A stretch of 34,813 nt of DNA from Streptomyces hydrogenans (GTDB lineage Bacteria; Actinomycetota; Actinomycetes; Streptomycetales; Streptomycetaceae): contig NZ_BNBS01000085.1 of the NCBI RefSeq assembly GCF_014656075.1, forward strand, positions 1 to 34,813. Direction: 5' to 3'. Numbering within the stretch: position 1 is the first letter of the stretch; every line of letters begins with the position of its first letter. This document shows positions 7,619-15,712 of this stretch, in pieces. The notes under the pieces are model-generated. The model was not told where the DNA came from. It saw nothing but the letters and a program-made list of their open reading frames with translations, and did no database searches. Both the position numbers and the translations under genes were made by a program.

Positions 7619-9403
7619 ATGAGTGACGAGAAGAACCCGAATCCGAGCACACCCCCGCAGCCGGAGCTGACGCCGCAGGAGCAGGCGCAGGCGAAGGACA
7701 CCGCCGACATCCAGTCGGCGTACGCGACGACGAACGTCCTGGAGAAGCTGGACGAGATCCTTCCCTTCGGCCTCGGCCCCAAGGGCAGCGTCTTCGGCTC
7801 GACGTCCTTCGACAACCACCGGCTCAACGACATGCTCGATCTCCTTGAGAGCGCCAACCCCTCCGACCTGGAGCAGGCCGGCGAGGCCCTGGAGAGCGCC
7901 ACGAAGTCCCTCAACGCGGCGGCCAAGGAGCTGAACACCTTCGTCGGCAGCGTCGAGTGGAAGGGTGAGGCTGCCGTCGAGTTCCAGCGGTACGGCTCCG
8001 AGGTCGTCACCTACGCCTGGGACATCGGCAAGGTCGCCAACGCGGTCGGCGCCCAGATGAAGGTCGCCAGCACCGGCCTGACCTCCGTCCGCAACGCGAA
8101 GCCGCCGCGCGACACCCGCCTCGTCCAGAAGAAGCCCACGGACTTCACCGAGGTCGAGAAGGCCGAGAAGAACGAGGACTACCAGAAGGCCGTCGCTGCG
8201 GAGAAGGACCGCCAGGAGGCCATCAACCAGATGAACCGCCTGGCGTCGTTCTACGCGGTGTCGCAGAGCACGCTGCAGGGCCAGGAGATGCCGAAGCCGC
8301 CGGAGGCGTACAAGGCAGGGGTGCCGGAGCCGACCGGAGGGGTCTTCCGGGGTGGGGAGTCCGGGGAATCGGGTTCCACGTCGTCCCGCGACGGCCTGTC
8401 GCGAGAGTCGTCCGGGCGCATCAGCACCGTAGAGGACCGCGCCACCCAGACGCAGCCCCGTACCGGCGACCAGCTCGACGGCTCCGACCCCATCCGGCAG
8501 CAGCCCTCGGACACGAAGGTCCAGATCGACACGGTCGCCACACCTCCGGCGCCCACGATCACGAACACCGCGCCCACCCCGACCACGCCCACGAACGTGT
8601 CCCCGACGAGCCCCACCATGCCCCCGCCGGTCACCCTCGGCACCCCGCCCCGTACCGGAGGCCCCAAGGCCACCAGCACGCCGGGCATGCCGCGTACGGC
8701 CACGGGCCGGACGGGCACGGGCCGCGCGACCGGCCCGAGCACCTCACCGGCCATGGGCCGCTCCTCGGGCGGACCGAAGAGCACCCCGGCGATGGGCCGC
8801 GCGAGCAACCCCATGACCTCGCCCGCCACGGGCCGCTCGACCGGGCCGACGAACCCGGCCATGGGGCGCGCGGGCAACCCGACGAGCAACCCCGCCACGG
8901 GCCGTTCCACCGGACCCATGGGCCGGGCGACCGGTCCGCAGGCCACCGGGCAGTCCGCGACGCAGGCCGGGCGCACCACCCCGCAGACCGGCCGCGCCAC
9001 GGGTCCGGCGCAGTCCGCCACCGGCCGCTCGGCCCGGTCCAACCCCATCGTCGGCGGCACCCCGCAGCGCACCACGGCCGGGAGCACCGGATCGCGGATC
9101 CCGAAGGGCACGGTCGTCGGCAGCGAGGGCCCGGCCGCGGGCCGCGCGACGGGGGCACGCCCCAGCCAGGCCGGAGTGGTAGGCGCCAACAACGCCAAGG
9201 GAACCCCGCGCCCCGCCGGCCGCGGCACCCCCAGCTCCAACGGAGTGGTCGGGACGCCCCGCGGCACGGGCGGTCGCGGCACCCAGCGCCCAGGCCGTGA
9301 GGAACAGGAGCGGGAAGGTTCTTCGCGCCCCGACTACCTGACGGAAGACGAAGAGACCTGGAACAACCGTCGGCGCGGCGCCGTGCCGCCGGTGATCGAC
9401 TAA
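7619..9403 (+). CDS. WxG-motif T7SS substrate with a Gly/Thr/Pro/Arg stalk and a YxxxD C-terminal tail
   Basis: 594 residues, with ATG 6 nt after the upstream stop. Residues 1-30 are Pro/Gln-rich. About 75-165 form a helical hairpin with EWKGEAAVEF, the WxG at 114-116, as in WXG100/PPE proteins. From about 225 to 570 the protein is low-complexity Thr/Pro/Ser, then repeats of the type GRATGP, MGRSSGGP and ATGRSTGP, giving an extended basic stalk. The end is folded-looking and acidic: DYLTEDEETW, three Arg, then AVPPVID. Tyr-Leu-Thr-Glu-Asp fits YxxxD. I recall similar EDEETW...VPPVI tails in other actinobacterial T7SS-linked proteins (memory, unverified). There is no signal peptide, which fits T7SS rather than Sec export. 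It lies between a candidate partner gene and a mycosin, so it may be exported and possibly clipped. Function unknown. Confidence 0.85.
   Translation: MSDEKNPNPSTPPQPELTPQEQAQAKDTADIQSAYATTNVLEKLDEILPFGLGPKGSVFGSTSFDNHRLNDMLDLLESANPSDLEQAGEALESATKSLNAAAKELNTFVGSVEWKGEAAVEFQRYGSEVVTYAWDIGKVANAVGAQMKVASTGLTSVRNAKPPRDTRLVQKKPTDFTEVEKAEKNEDYQKAVAAEKDRQEAINQMNRLASFYAVSQSTLQGQEMPKPPEAYKAGVPEPTGGVFRGGESGESGSTSSRDGLSRESSGRISTVEDRATQTQPRTGDQLDGSDPIRQQPSDTKVQIDTVATPPAPTITNTAPTPTTPTNVSPTSPTMPPPVTLGTPPRTGGPKATSTPGMPRTATGRTGTGRATGPSTSPAMGRSSGGPKSTPAMGRASNPMTSPATGRSTGPTNPAMGRAGNPTSNPATGRSTGPMGRATGPQATGQSATQAGRTTPQTGRATGPAQSATGRSARSNPIVGGTPQRTTAGSTGSRIPKGTVVGSEGPAAGRATGARPSQAGVVGANNAKGTPRPAGRGTPSSNGVVGTPRGTGGRGTQRPGREEQEREGSSRPDYLTEDEETWNNRRRGAVPPVID
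8690..9030 (+). repeat. Degenerate coding repeats encoding GRxTGP / MGRxxxP units
   Basis: The DNA repeatedly uses short variants such as ATGGGCCGC, GCCACGGGCCG and CGACCGG, giving protein units AMGRSSGGP, AMGRASNP, ATGRSTGP and so on, roughly every 8-12 residues. Units are imperfect, so this is an old or selected array rather than a recent tandem expansion. Confidence 0.7.
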
Positions 9404-9428
9404 CCACGCGGAAGGCTCGGAAGTCAGG

Positions 9429-10709
9429 ATGACGGCAGGAATGATCGAGAGCGGCAGGCTCCGGCGAGCGCTGCTCGGCACCACGGCGACCGTGGTGCTG
9501 GCGACGGCACTCGTCGGGGTCGCTCCGACGGCGGTTGCTGCCGATGCGCGGTCGCAGCAGTGGTACCTGGATGCCATGCGCGCCGAGGACATCTGGAAGA
9601 AGGCGACTGGCGCGGGCATCACGGTGGCCGTCATCGACACCGGTGTCGATCCGGACACCGCTTCCCTCAAGGGCAAGGTGCTCAAGGGCTGGGACGCTTC
9701 TGAGGCCAAGGGCGAAGAGACGGACGACTACCGGGGCCACGGAACGACCATCGCCGAGGTCATCGTCGGCTCAGGCGCACAGGGCGGCCTCAGGGGACTG
9801 GCGCCTGACGCCAAGGTGATCCCCTACCGGGTGAGCGACACCGAGCTGCAGAACGAGCAGGCCGTCAACGCCCTGGACATGGCGGAGGCGATCAAGGCCG
9901 CGGCCGACAGCGACGCACAGATCATCAACGTCTCCATGTCCAGCGACTACTACAGCGAAGAGGGCAGGGAAGCGGTCCAGTACGCCCACGCCAAGGGCAA
10001 GCTGATCTTCGCAGGCTCGGGCAACAACGCCCAGGAAGGCAACAAGAAGCAGTACCCGGCGAGTTATCCCGAAGTCGTCGCCGTCGCGGCGACCACTTCG
10101 GACGGCGTAGTGGCCGACTACTCGCAGCACGGTGAAGCGATCGACATCGCCGCACCGGGCAGCCGGATTCCCGGTTACTGCAACGAGAGCCTCACGAAGT
10201 ACTGCTCGAGCGAAGGCACCAGTTTCTCTGCCGCCATCGCCTCCGCCTCCGCCGCCCTCATCTGGTCCGCGCACCCCGACTGGACCGGCAGTCAGGTTCT
10301 TCGCGCCATGTTCGAGTCCGCGGCCCGGAGCGACGACTGGAAGCCGGGTACGGTCAGTACCTACCTCGGCCACGGCATCGTCCGCCCCAATGCCCACATC
10401 AGCCGCGGTGAGGGCAAGCCGGGCGACGCGAACATCAGCCCGCTGACCAACGAGCCCACGGGCACCGCCACCGGGGGCGCGAGCTCGTCCCCGGACGCCA
10501 CCTCCACCGCCCCCTCCGCAACAGCTTCGACACAAGCCCCCGATGGCAAGTCGACGTCCGGCGCACCTGTGGCAGGCTCCACCGAGAGCGCGGCCGCGGA
10601 CGCGGACGGGGGCAGCAGCACGGGCCTCGTCATCGGCATCGCCGCGGCGGTGGTGGTCGTCCTCGCGGGCGCGGGCTTCGTCCTCGCGCGTCGGCGACGC
10701 TCCGCCTGA
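9429..10709 (+). CDS. Mycosin 2: second subtilisin-like membrane-anchored serine protease
   Basis: 426 residues. The signal sequence covers about residues 1-38 (LLGTTATVVLATALVGVAP, cut after AVAA). The S8 triad is Asp70 (VAVIDTGVD), His104 (YRGHGTTIAEV) and Ser265 (EGTSFSAAIA). The oxyanion position is Asn199 in GSGNN. C251 and C259 lie close together before the serine. Unlike mycosin 1, a Ser/Thr/Ala/Pro linker of about 60 residues separates the protease from the C-terminal helix (GLVIGIAAAVVVVLAGAGFVLA, about 398-419) and RRRRSA. The start at 9429 is preferred because the ATG at 9441 has AGGA directly abutting it. It lies 25 nt after the stalk-protein gene and before esxBA, suggesting that it acts on or near these substrates. 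Subtilisin identity is certain; the role is inference. Confidence 0.9.
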   Translation: MTAGMIESGRLRRALLGTTATVVLATALVGVAPTAVAADARSQQWYLDAMRAEDIWKKATGAGITVAVIDTGVDPDTASLKGKVLKGWDASEAKGEETDDYRGHGTTIAEVIVGSGAQGGLRGLAPDAKVIPYRVSDTELQNEQAVNALDMAEAIKAAADSDAQIINVSMSSDYYSEEGREAVQYAHAKGKLIFAGSGNNAQEGNKKQYPASYPEVVAVAATTSDGVVADYSQHGEAIDIAAPGSRIPGYCNESLTKYCSSEGTSFSAAIASASAALIWSAHPDWTGSQVLRAMFESAARSDDWKPGTVSTYLGHGIVRPNAHISRGEGKPGDANISPLTNEPTGTATGGASSSPDATSTAPSATASTQAPDGKSTSGAPVAGSTESAAADADGGSSTGLVIGIAAAVVVVLAGAGFVLARRRRSA

Positions 10710-10729
10710 CGCCCACAGACCACCTCACT

Positions 10730-10754
10730 GCGTCCGCGCGCACCGCGGGGACGC
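10730..10754 (+). other. Hairpin between mycosin 2 and esxB
   Basis: GCGT and CCGCG pair with CGCGG and ACGC around a 5-nt loop, with a GG bulge, giving about 9 bp. It lies 20 nt after the mycosin 2 stop and 36 nt before esxB. It could be an RNA processing or partial termination site that lets esxBA mRNA accumulate separately. The evidence is only the inverted repeat. Confidence 0.4.
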
Positions 10755-10790
10755 GGCTCAACAGAGAACCCGAGAAAGGGAGAGCGACAC

Positions 10791-11153
10791 ATGTCAGTCT
10801 TGAAGGTTGGCGATCAGAGTCTCAAGGATTTCCAGGACGAGCTCACCCGCAAGTTCGATGACGTCAAGGGCCAGCTGACGGCCCTCCAGGGCGTCATCGA
10901 CAGCCTCGAAGGCCGCTGGAAGGGCATCGGCGCCGGCGCCTTCGACGCCAAGCAGACCGAGATCAACCAGGGCATGGTGCGGATCGCCAAGCTGATGCTG
11001 AACTTCCAGGAGGCCATCCAGGTCACCCGGACGACGTCCAGCAACACCGACGACGAGGTCGAGGCGGCCCTGCGCGGCGTCGACGTGACCGCGGGCTTCT
11101 CCGGCGACGCGGGCGCCGAGAAGGCGGCCCGTTCGGGCATCGCCGGTCTCTGA
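10791..11153 (+). CDS. esxB: WXG100 protein, EsxB-type secreted heterodimer partner
   Basis: 120 residues (MSVLKVGDQSLKDFQDELTR). Two helices flank RWKGIGAGAF, the WxG turn (W43-K-G45), which is the WXG100 fold. The C-terminal ~25 residues (DVTAGFSGDAGAEKAARSGIAGL) extend beyond the helical hairpin and lack a YxxxD/E motif. A purine-rich AGGGAGAG precedes the ATG. WXG100 proteins are exported as heterodimers by the EccC motor without a Sec signal. The symbol follows the gene order remembered from S. coelicolor (SCO5723 esxB, SCO5724 esxA). By the mycobacterial rule that EsxB carries YxxxD, the next gene would be the EsxB-like one, so the A/B naming is provisional. Confidence 0.93.
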   Translation: MSVLKVGDQSLKDFQDELTRKFDDVKGQLTALQGVIDSLEGRWKGIGAGAFDAKQTEINQGMVRIAKLMLNFQEAIQVTRTTSSNTDDEVEAALRGVDVTAGFSGDAGAEKAARSGIAGL

Positions 11154-11215
11154 CCTCCGCGTCGGAGCCCTTGCACCACCCCACCTGAACGACACCAACG
11201 ACACCCGGAGGGACC

Positions 11216-11512
11216 ATGGCCGGCAACGACGGCATCATGCTCGTCACGTACGCCTCGCTCGACGACGCGGCGAACCAGATCGACAAGCAGGCGAAGCGTC
11301 TGGACGATGCCCTGGAGGCCATCCAGTCGAAGATCCGCTCGGTCTCCAACACCTGGGAGGGTGAGGCGAAGACCGCCGCCGACGGCGCCCACCTGAAGTG
11401 GGACCAGGAGACCCGGGCGATCCACAACGCCCTGCAGGGCATCTCCAAGGCCGTCCGCCAGGCCGCCCCGGCCTACCAGTCGGGCGACAAGCGCGCGGCG
11501 GGCTTCTTCTAA
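11216..11512 (+). CDS. esxA: WXG100 protein, EsxA-type, with C-terminal YxxxD
   Basis: 98 residues, the classic WXG100 length. The helix YASLDDAANQIDKQAKRLDDALEA is followed by NTWEGEAKTAA (W47-E-G49), a second helix, then AYQSGDKRAAGFF at the C-terminus. Tyr-Gln-Ser-Gly-Asp fits the YxxxD export motif read by EccC. GGAGGG precedes the ATG by about 5 nt. It lies 62 nt after esxB, and the pair should be co-expressed and form a helical-bundle heterodimer that is secreted. In S. coelicolor the EsxA/EsxB pair has been linked to sporulation (literature memory). The gene ends the rightward arm and is followed by a strong terminator. Confidence 0.95.
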   Translation: MAGNDGIMLVTYASLDDAANQIDKQAKRLDDALEAIQSKIRSVSNTWEGEAKTAADGAHLKWDQETRAIHNALQGISKAVRQAAPAYQSGDKRAAGFF

Positions 11513-11537
11513 ACCGCGCGGGCAGTACGGCGAACGA

Positions 11538-11572
11538 ACAGGGTGGGCGTGCACGGGAGGCGCCCACCCTGT
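11538..11572. terminator. Bidirectional terminator between converging esxA and lipoprotein genes
   Basis: A perfect 12-bp stem (ACAGGGTGGGCG at 11538-11549 against CGCCCACCCTGT at 11561-11572) with an 11-nt loop. It lies 25 nt after the esxA stop and 26 nt past the leftward lipoprotein stop, so it can close both converging transcripts. Confidence 0.8.
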
Positions 11573-11598
11573 CGCGTTCCCGCGGACCTCTGCGGGCC

Positions 11599-12129
11599 CT
11601 ACTTCTGGACGCACTCCGACGAGTCGGAGAGGGCCTCCGCGTAGGCGAGGAGCAGCTTCTTCATCTCGGGGGCGGGCGCTTCGCGATCCGAGAGCGCGAT
11701 CGTCGCGAACAGCTCGGCCTGGCCCTTGCGGTGGGCCACCACGGGCTCGCAGGTGACGCGGCTGACGCCGCCGACGCCGGAGTAGACGTACCGCTTGTCC
11801 TCGCTCTCGACGTCGGCCAGGTCCCGGTACGGGTTGTCGTACGCCACCGACCGCGCCGTCTTCCCCGCCTTCATCCATTCCCATCGCGCCGTGAGGGCCG
11901 ACTTGCCGTCCACCGCGACCTTGCAGGTGAAGTAGCCGTCCCCGTCCTTCCGCTCCTCCTCGATCCGCTCACCGCTCGCGGGAAGCGCCGGAGACAGCAA
12001 CTCGACGGGGACCGGCGTACCGCACAGCGCGGACGGCACCTGGAAGGCCCGCTTCTCCTCCGCCGGCTGGGAGCACCCGGAGGCGAGGAGGACGAGCGCG
12101 AGGGCGGCCACGGCCTTTGTGTACTTCAT
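11599..12129 (-). CDS. Lipoprotein with four conserved cysteines, partner of the 12218-14482 protein
   Basis: 176 residues. It is a lipoprotein signal (MKYTKAVAALALVLLASGC) with lipobox LASG-C19. AGGAAG lies 7 nt before the ATG. The mature part has cysteines at 36, 69, 127 and 173, likely two disulfides outside the membrane. It aligns by eye with the 15050-15712 protein: C-G-x-V...ALP...EER, then FT-(x2)-C-x-V, then a third Cys before a Pro, then a C-terminal helix ending EC. Cysteine spacings are 33/58/46 here and 38/60/53 there. The anchor differs: lipid here, a transmembrane helix there. It is last in its module, 88 nt after the large WxG gene. It may be a surface partner or an immunity-type protector for that secreted protein. 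Function is inference. Confidence 0.85.
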   Translation of the reverse strand: MKYTKAVAALALVLLASGCSQPAEEKRAFQVPSALCGTPVPVELLSPALPASGERIEEERKDGDGYFTCKVAVDGKSALTARWEWMKAGKTARSVAYDNPYRDLADVESEDKRYVYSGVGGVSRVTCEPVVAHRKGQAELFATIALSDREAPAPEMKKLLLAYAEALSDSSECVQK

Positions 12130-12217
12130 TCACGTACTTCCTGAGGTCGGATGAGGCGGAGGCGGCGGGGCAGTGGGGTCGTGTCGCACCGGGCGGCACG
12201 ACCCCGTGGGGGGAGCG

Positions 12218-14482
12218 TCAGCCGGGCTGGATCTCGGTCTCCAGGTCGTCGGCCATGTGGCGGGCGTTGTCCGAGGCGTCGGAGAAGCCGTCGTCGGTTC
12301 CCATGCGCGCCCAGTCCGTGACCTGATCCCCGTAGGGCACGTTGTGCGCCTTCGCGGCCTGCTCCGCCGCGTACTGGCTCATGTCGATGTTCTTCTCCTT
12401 GGCGTGCTCCCAGACGTCCGCAGCCTTGAGGCCGGACTCCTTGAGGACGTCCGTCTCGGACTGCTGGAAGATGTGCTCCAGCACCATGGAGCTGACGGTG
12501 CTGGAGACACCGCTGGCGACGGCGCCGCCGACAGGGGTGGCGACGAAGCTGACGCCGACGCCGATGCCGGTGCTGATCGCGCCGGACCAGGCGTTCTTCT
12601 GCTGGGCGACGGAGTCCGTGAAGTCCTTCGCCTCCTTGGCCGCCGGGCCCACGATCGCTTCCTGCTGCCCCACGGCCAGCGTGCCGCCGATCTCGGCCGA
12701 GCGCCGGGAGATCTCCTCGATGGTGTCCTGCGGCGACTGCGGGTAGCGCTGGTCCTCGGGCGTGTTCGGGTTCAGGTGGTAGTCCATGAGGCTGCCCATG
12801 TACGCCGCCTGGCCGACCTCGACCGCCGCGTTGGCCTTCGGGTCCTGCCCGAGGGTGACCAGGAGACGGGTGACGTCCTTGTGGTCCAGGTCCGCCGGCG
12901 TCCCGCCGATGGGATAGAGCTTGTCGGTGTTGCCGCGGCTGTCGTCCGACATGGCCCGGTTGATGTCGGGGAGGTACTCGGACGTGATCTGCCCGATGCT
13001 GTCCGACATGTAGCTGTGCTTGGTGAGGCGCTCCGGGTCGTCGGAGACCGAGGCGACGATCTTCTGCATGAGCTCCGCCTGGTCCTTGCTGTGCGGCGGG
13101 GTCTCCTCGGTGGGCATCTGGCCGGCGGGGTGGCCGGTCGTCGCGGCCTCCAGGGCCATCGCGAGGTTGTTGCGGCCCTCGGTGCTGTCCTTGCCCTTGT
13201 CGTTGGTCTCCTGCGGCCAGTCGCGCTCCTCGAAGAGGTAGTCGAAGTTGGTGAGCGCGCGCTTCTCCTTCTTGCCGTCCTCCTCCTTGAAGTCGTGGTC
13301 CTCGTCCTTCGTGACGAAGTCCGAGTTGAAGAAGTCGGTCGCGGCGTCGGGGCTGTTGGACAGGGCGGCGAGGAAGCCGGTCATGGGGTCGGAGCCGGTG
13401 TCGGTGCCGGTGCGGTTGAGCCACGGGTCCATGCCCATGCGCTGCCACACGATCGGCACGTGACGGCCGTTGTCGGAGGCCTTCTTCTCGACGTCGATCA
13501 GCTTCGTGCCGTAGTCCTTGAGGAACTGGTCGTCGAAGTTGCCCCAGCGCATCAGGTTGCTCATGACCTGGAAGCCCTGGGTGGTGCTGTTCTTCGAGAG
13601 CGGCTGGTCGCCCGCGGCGATCATGTCGTACTTCCACCGCGACATCTCCGGCGAGTCCGCCTGGGTCGCGGTGGCGAGGGTGAGGCTCAGGTTCTTCTGG
13701 AGGTCGTCCATCTGGTCGAACCGGTCACGGAGCTTGTGGGTCTCGCGCAGGTCGTTCATGCCGGCCCAGAAGTCGAGCGTTCCCTTGGGGCCCAGCGTGG
13801 TCGCGAAGTGCTCGGCGAAGATGGGGTCGTTGGCGTACTGCTTCAGACCGTTGTTGAGCGCGTCGAAGTCCTCCGGGGTGAGGTCCCTGGGCTTCTTCTT
13901 CGCGAGCGCCGCCAGCTTCTCGGCCTCCTTGACCGCGTTGACCGCCGAGTCGCGGTCCTTGTAGGTCGCGTCCGAGAAGCCGTGGTCGGTGAGGTCGACG
14001 AGCGCCTTCAGGGCCGTGGAGGCGCTGTTGTCGATCTCGGTGGCCGTGTTGAGGATGCCCTGGAGCTCCTTCGCGAGCCCGTCGACGTCCGTCTGGCCGC
14101 CGGGGGCCTTCTTGTCGGGGTTCTCGCTGACCGTGAATCCTCCGCCGTTCACGGTGACGGTGAGGTTCTTGCCCCGACCGCGTTCTATCGCGTCCTTGAG
14201 CAGGCGCTGCTGCGCCTTCAGCTCGTCCCGCGTGTCCTGCATGATGTTGCGGATCGACGTCGCCTGGGTGACGGCGTCACCGAACTCACCGGCGGTCTTG
14301 CCCACGAACTCGCGCGAGATCACCGCGTTGTCGCCGGCCCAGTCGGCCGTGAGGGCCTTCTTGTGCAGGCCGTCGTTCGCGTCCTTCTTCAGTGCCTCCA
14401 GCTTGCTCAGCATGCTCGTCCAGTCACCGACGGTGTCGTCGAGCAGCTTGAAGTTCGCCGAATGAAGGGCTTCGAAGTCCAT
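12218..14482 (-). CDS. Large WxG/YxxxD protein, module 1 (candidate T7SS substrate)
   Basis: 754 residues (MDFEALHSANFKLLDDTVGDW). Residues 1-100 look like a WXG100-type hairpin: a helix, DWAGDNAV with W48-x-G50, and a second long helix to about 100. A beta-like insert follows (LTVTVNGGGFTVSE), then ATYKDRDSA with Y174-x3-D178, a YxxxD match. The middle (about 200-600) is helical and shared with the 725-aa paralogue (KGTLDFWAGM; NLSLTLATAT; ALEAA). A hydrophobic glycine-rich segment spans about 630-665 (GIGVGVSFVATPVGGAVASGV), which could insert in membranes. There is no Sec signal. I think this corresponds to DUF6571-type Streptomyces proteins (uncertain). It follows its small helical partner by 39 nt and precedes the lipoprotein. 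Likely an exported effector or structural substrate; no enzymatic motif was recognised. Confidence 0.87.
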   Translation of the reverse strand: MDFEALHSANFKLLDDTVGDWTSMLSKLEALKKDANDGLHKKALTADWAGDNAVISREFVGKTAGEFGDAVTQATSIRNIMQDTRDELKAQQRLLKDAIERGRGKNLTVTVNGGGFTVSENPDKKAPGGQTDVDGLAKELQGILNTATEIDNSASTALKALVDLTDHGFSDATYKDRDSAVNAVKEAEKLAALAKKKPRDLTPEDFDALNNGLKQYANDPIFAEHFATTLGPKGTLDFWAGMNDLRETHKLRDRFDQMDDLQKNLSLTLATATQADSPEMSRWKYDMIAAGDQPLSKNSTTQGFQVMSNLMRWGNFDDQFLKDYGTKLIDVEKKASDNGRHVPIVWQRMGMDPWLNRTGTDTGSDPMTGFLAALSNSPDAATDFFNSDFVTKDEDHDFKEEDGKKEKRALTNFDYLFEERDWPQETNDKGKDSTEGRNNLAMALEAATTGHPAGQMPTEETPPHSKDQAELMQKIVASVSDDPERLTKHSYMSDSIGQITSEYLPDINRAMSDDSRGNTDKLYPIGGTPADLDHKDVTRLLVTLGQDPKANAAVEVGQAAYMGSLMDYHLNPNTPEDQRYPQSPQDTIEEISRRSAEIGGTLAVGQQEAIVGPAAKEAKDFTDSVAQQKNAWSGAISTGIGVGVSFVATPVGGAVASGVSSTVSSMVLEHIFQQSETDVLKESGLKAADVWEHAKEKNIDMSQYAAEQAAKAHNVPYGDQVTDWARMGTDDGFSDASDNARHMADDLETEIQPG

Positions 14483-14521
14483 CAGTTGTTCCCCGTCTTC
14501 CCGTCTTGCCGTCCCACCGGA

Positions 14522-15022
14522 TCAGTCCTTCTTGGCCTTCGGGTCCGGCTTGTAGATCTCGTTGGGCTTGCCCGCCTTCGCCCAGTCGTCGTCGAAGCCC
14601 GCGTCGAGCGTCTGGATGCTGCTCACGTGCCGCTCGATGAAGATCTCGTCGCCGGCGTGCGCGTTCTGCGTGAAGTCCATGTGGTTGGAGATCAGCGCGC
14701 AGGCGTCCATCACCGAACCCAGCTGCTTGTCCCACCGCAGCGACACGTGCGACAGCGCCCCGCCGAGCGCGAACCCCTGCCCGCTGAGGTCGGACGCCGC
14801 CGAGTCCGTGGAGGTGACGCGCGCCTCCTTCCACAGCCGGTTGTACAGCTTGAACGCCTCGTTCCCGATCGCGGCCAGGTCCTGCTGGTCCACCTTGAGG
14901 AACCCGCCCGAGGCGCTGCCGGCGTTCGGCCGGTCCTCCGGCGGCAACCCGTTGAGCTGCATCTTCGCCGAGTCGCGCTCGGCCGCCGAAGACTTCAGCT
15001 GCTCCCACTCGTCCCATGCCAT
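14522..15022 (-). CDS. Small helical partner protein, module 1
   Basis: 166 residues from the ATG at 15022 (MAWDEWEQLKSSAAERDSAKM). An upstream in-frame GTG at 15034 would add MWVP, but it lies too close to AAGGAG, and the paralogue at 17886-18344 also begins MAWDEWE. The two share the opening, QDL(A/V)A(I/V)GN(E/S)AFKL, RW(D/E)K, and a very conserved NHMDFTQNAHAGDE stretch, then SS(I)xTLDxGFD. The layout is a WXG100-like helical hairpin without a strict WxG. The position just before the large WxG protein suggests a co-folded partner or export chaperone, as in EspC-type or PE/PPE pairs. The C-terminus is Lys/Asp-rich. No named family recognised. Confidence 0.85.
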   Translation of the reverse strand: MAWDEWEQLKSSAAERDSAKMQLNGLPPEDRPNAGSASGGFLKVDQQDLAAIGNEAFKLYNRLWKEARVTSTDSAASDLSGQGFALGGALSHVSLRWDKQLGSVMDACALISNHMDFTQNAHAGDEIFIERHVSSIQTLDAGFDDDWAKAGKPNEIYKPDPKAKKD

Positions 15023-15049
15023 GGGTACCCACACTCCTTGCGGTTCGCG

Positions 15050-15712
15050 CTAGTTGGATCCGATTCGGGGAAGCTCGTCCGGGAATTCCCGAGGCTCCTG
15101 ACACTCGCCGACCCGGTACGCGTGCCGGGCGAGCTGGTAGGCGAAGTCGGCCAGTATCTGGCGCAGTTCGGCGCCCTGCGCGCGTGTTTCGCCGACGGTC
15201 CGGGCCTCCGCGGTGAGCGAGTGCGCGTCGTGGCCGTCGCCGGCGTGCCGCGGTGTGGTGCACGGGATGTAGACGAACGCCGTGGCGGGTTCGGACCGCA
15301 CGCTGACGTGAACGCCGTTCACCGACAGCGACCCGGACTCCTCCCCTCCCGGTGAGGAGTGCCGTTTCCGCCAGCTGTCGACCGTGGCGATGCCGGATTG
15401 CGCCTCGCCCGAGATGAGGGCTTCGTCCGTCCGTACGTAACACCAGTACGTGAAGGTGTCGAGCGCCGAGGACGTCGTGAGCTTCCCGCGTTCCTCGGCC
15501 TTCCGGGCGGAAGGCAGGGCACGGGCCGCGAGGTCCCGGTCGACGGCCCCCGCGCACGGCTTCTCGGGAAGCCGGTCGATCCCCTTGGTGAAGACCTCCA
15601 CGTAGCCGAGCACGCCGCAGACGGCGAGGACGACGGTGGCGGCGGCGATTCCCGCGACACGCAGACGCTTCTTGAGAGTACCCGGCACGGTTCCCGTTGC
15701 CCGCCCCGTCAT
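15050..15712 (-). CDS. Single-pass membrane protein with four conserved cysteines, module 2
   Basis: 220 residues from the ATG at 15712 (MTGRATGTVPGTLKKRLRVAG), which overlaps the stop of the 725-aa gene as ATGA. The longer frame from 15763 is rejected because it would overlap that gene by over 50 nt. Basic N-terminus, one transmembrane helix (about 19-38, VAGIAAATVVLAVCGVLGYV), then an outside domain with cysteines 53, 91, 151 and 204. It is a diverged homologue of the lipoprotein at 11599-12129, with matching cysteine order and the blocks ALPS...EER, FTYWCYV, the third Cys before a Pro, and a final helix with GEC. The coupling implies expression in step with the large WxG protein, as for an anchored partner or protector. 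Function unknown. Confidence 0.85.
   Translation of the reverse strand: MTGRATGTVPGTLKKRLRVAGIAAATVVLAVCGVLGYVEVFTKGIDRLPEKPCAGAVDRDLAARALPSARKAEERGKLTTSSALDTFTYWCYVRTDEALISGEAQSGIATVDSWRKRHSSPGGEESGSLSVNGVHVSVRSEPATAFVYIPCTTPRHAGDGHDAHSLTAEARTVGETRAQGAELRQILADFAYQLARHAYRVGECQEPREFPDELPRIGSN

Noticed and set aside
12173..15355. Rightward 1060-aa open frame
   Set aside because: Val/Arg/Leu-rich antisense shadow of the module 1 genes, which show clear families, ribosome sites and start/stop coupling on the other strand.
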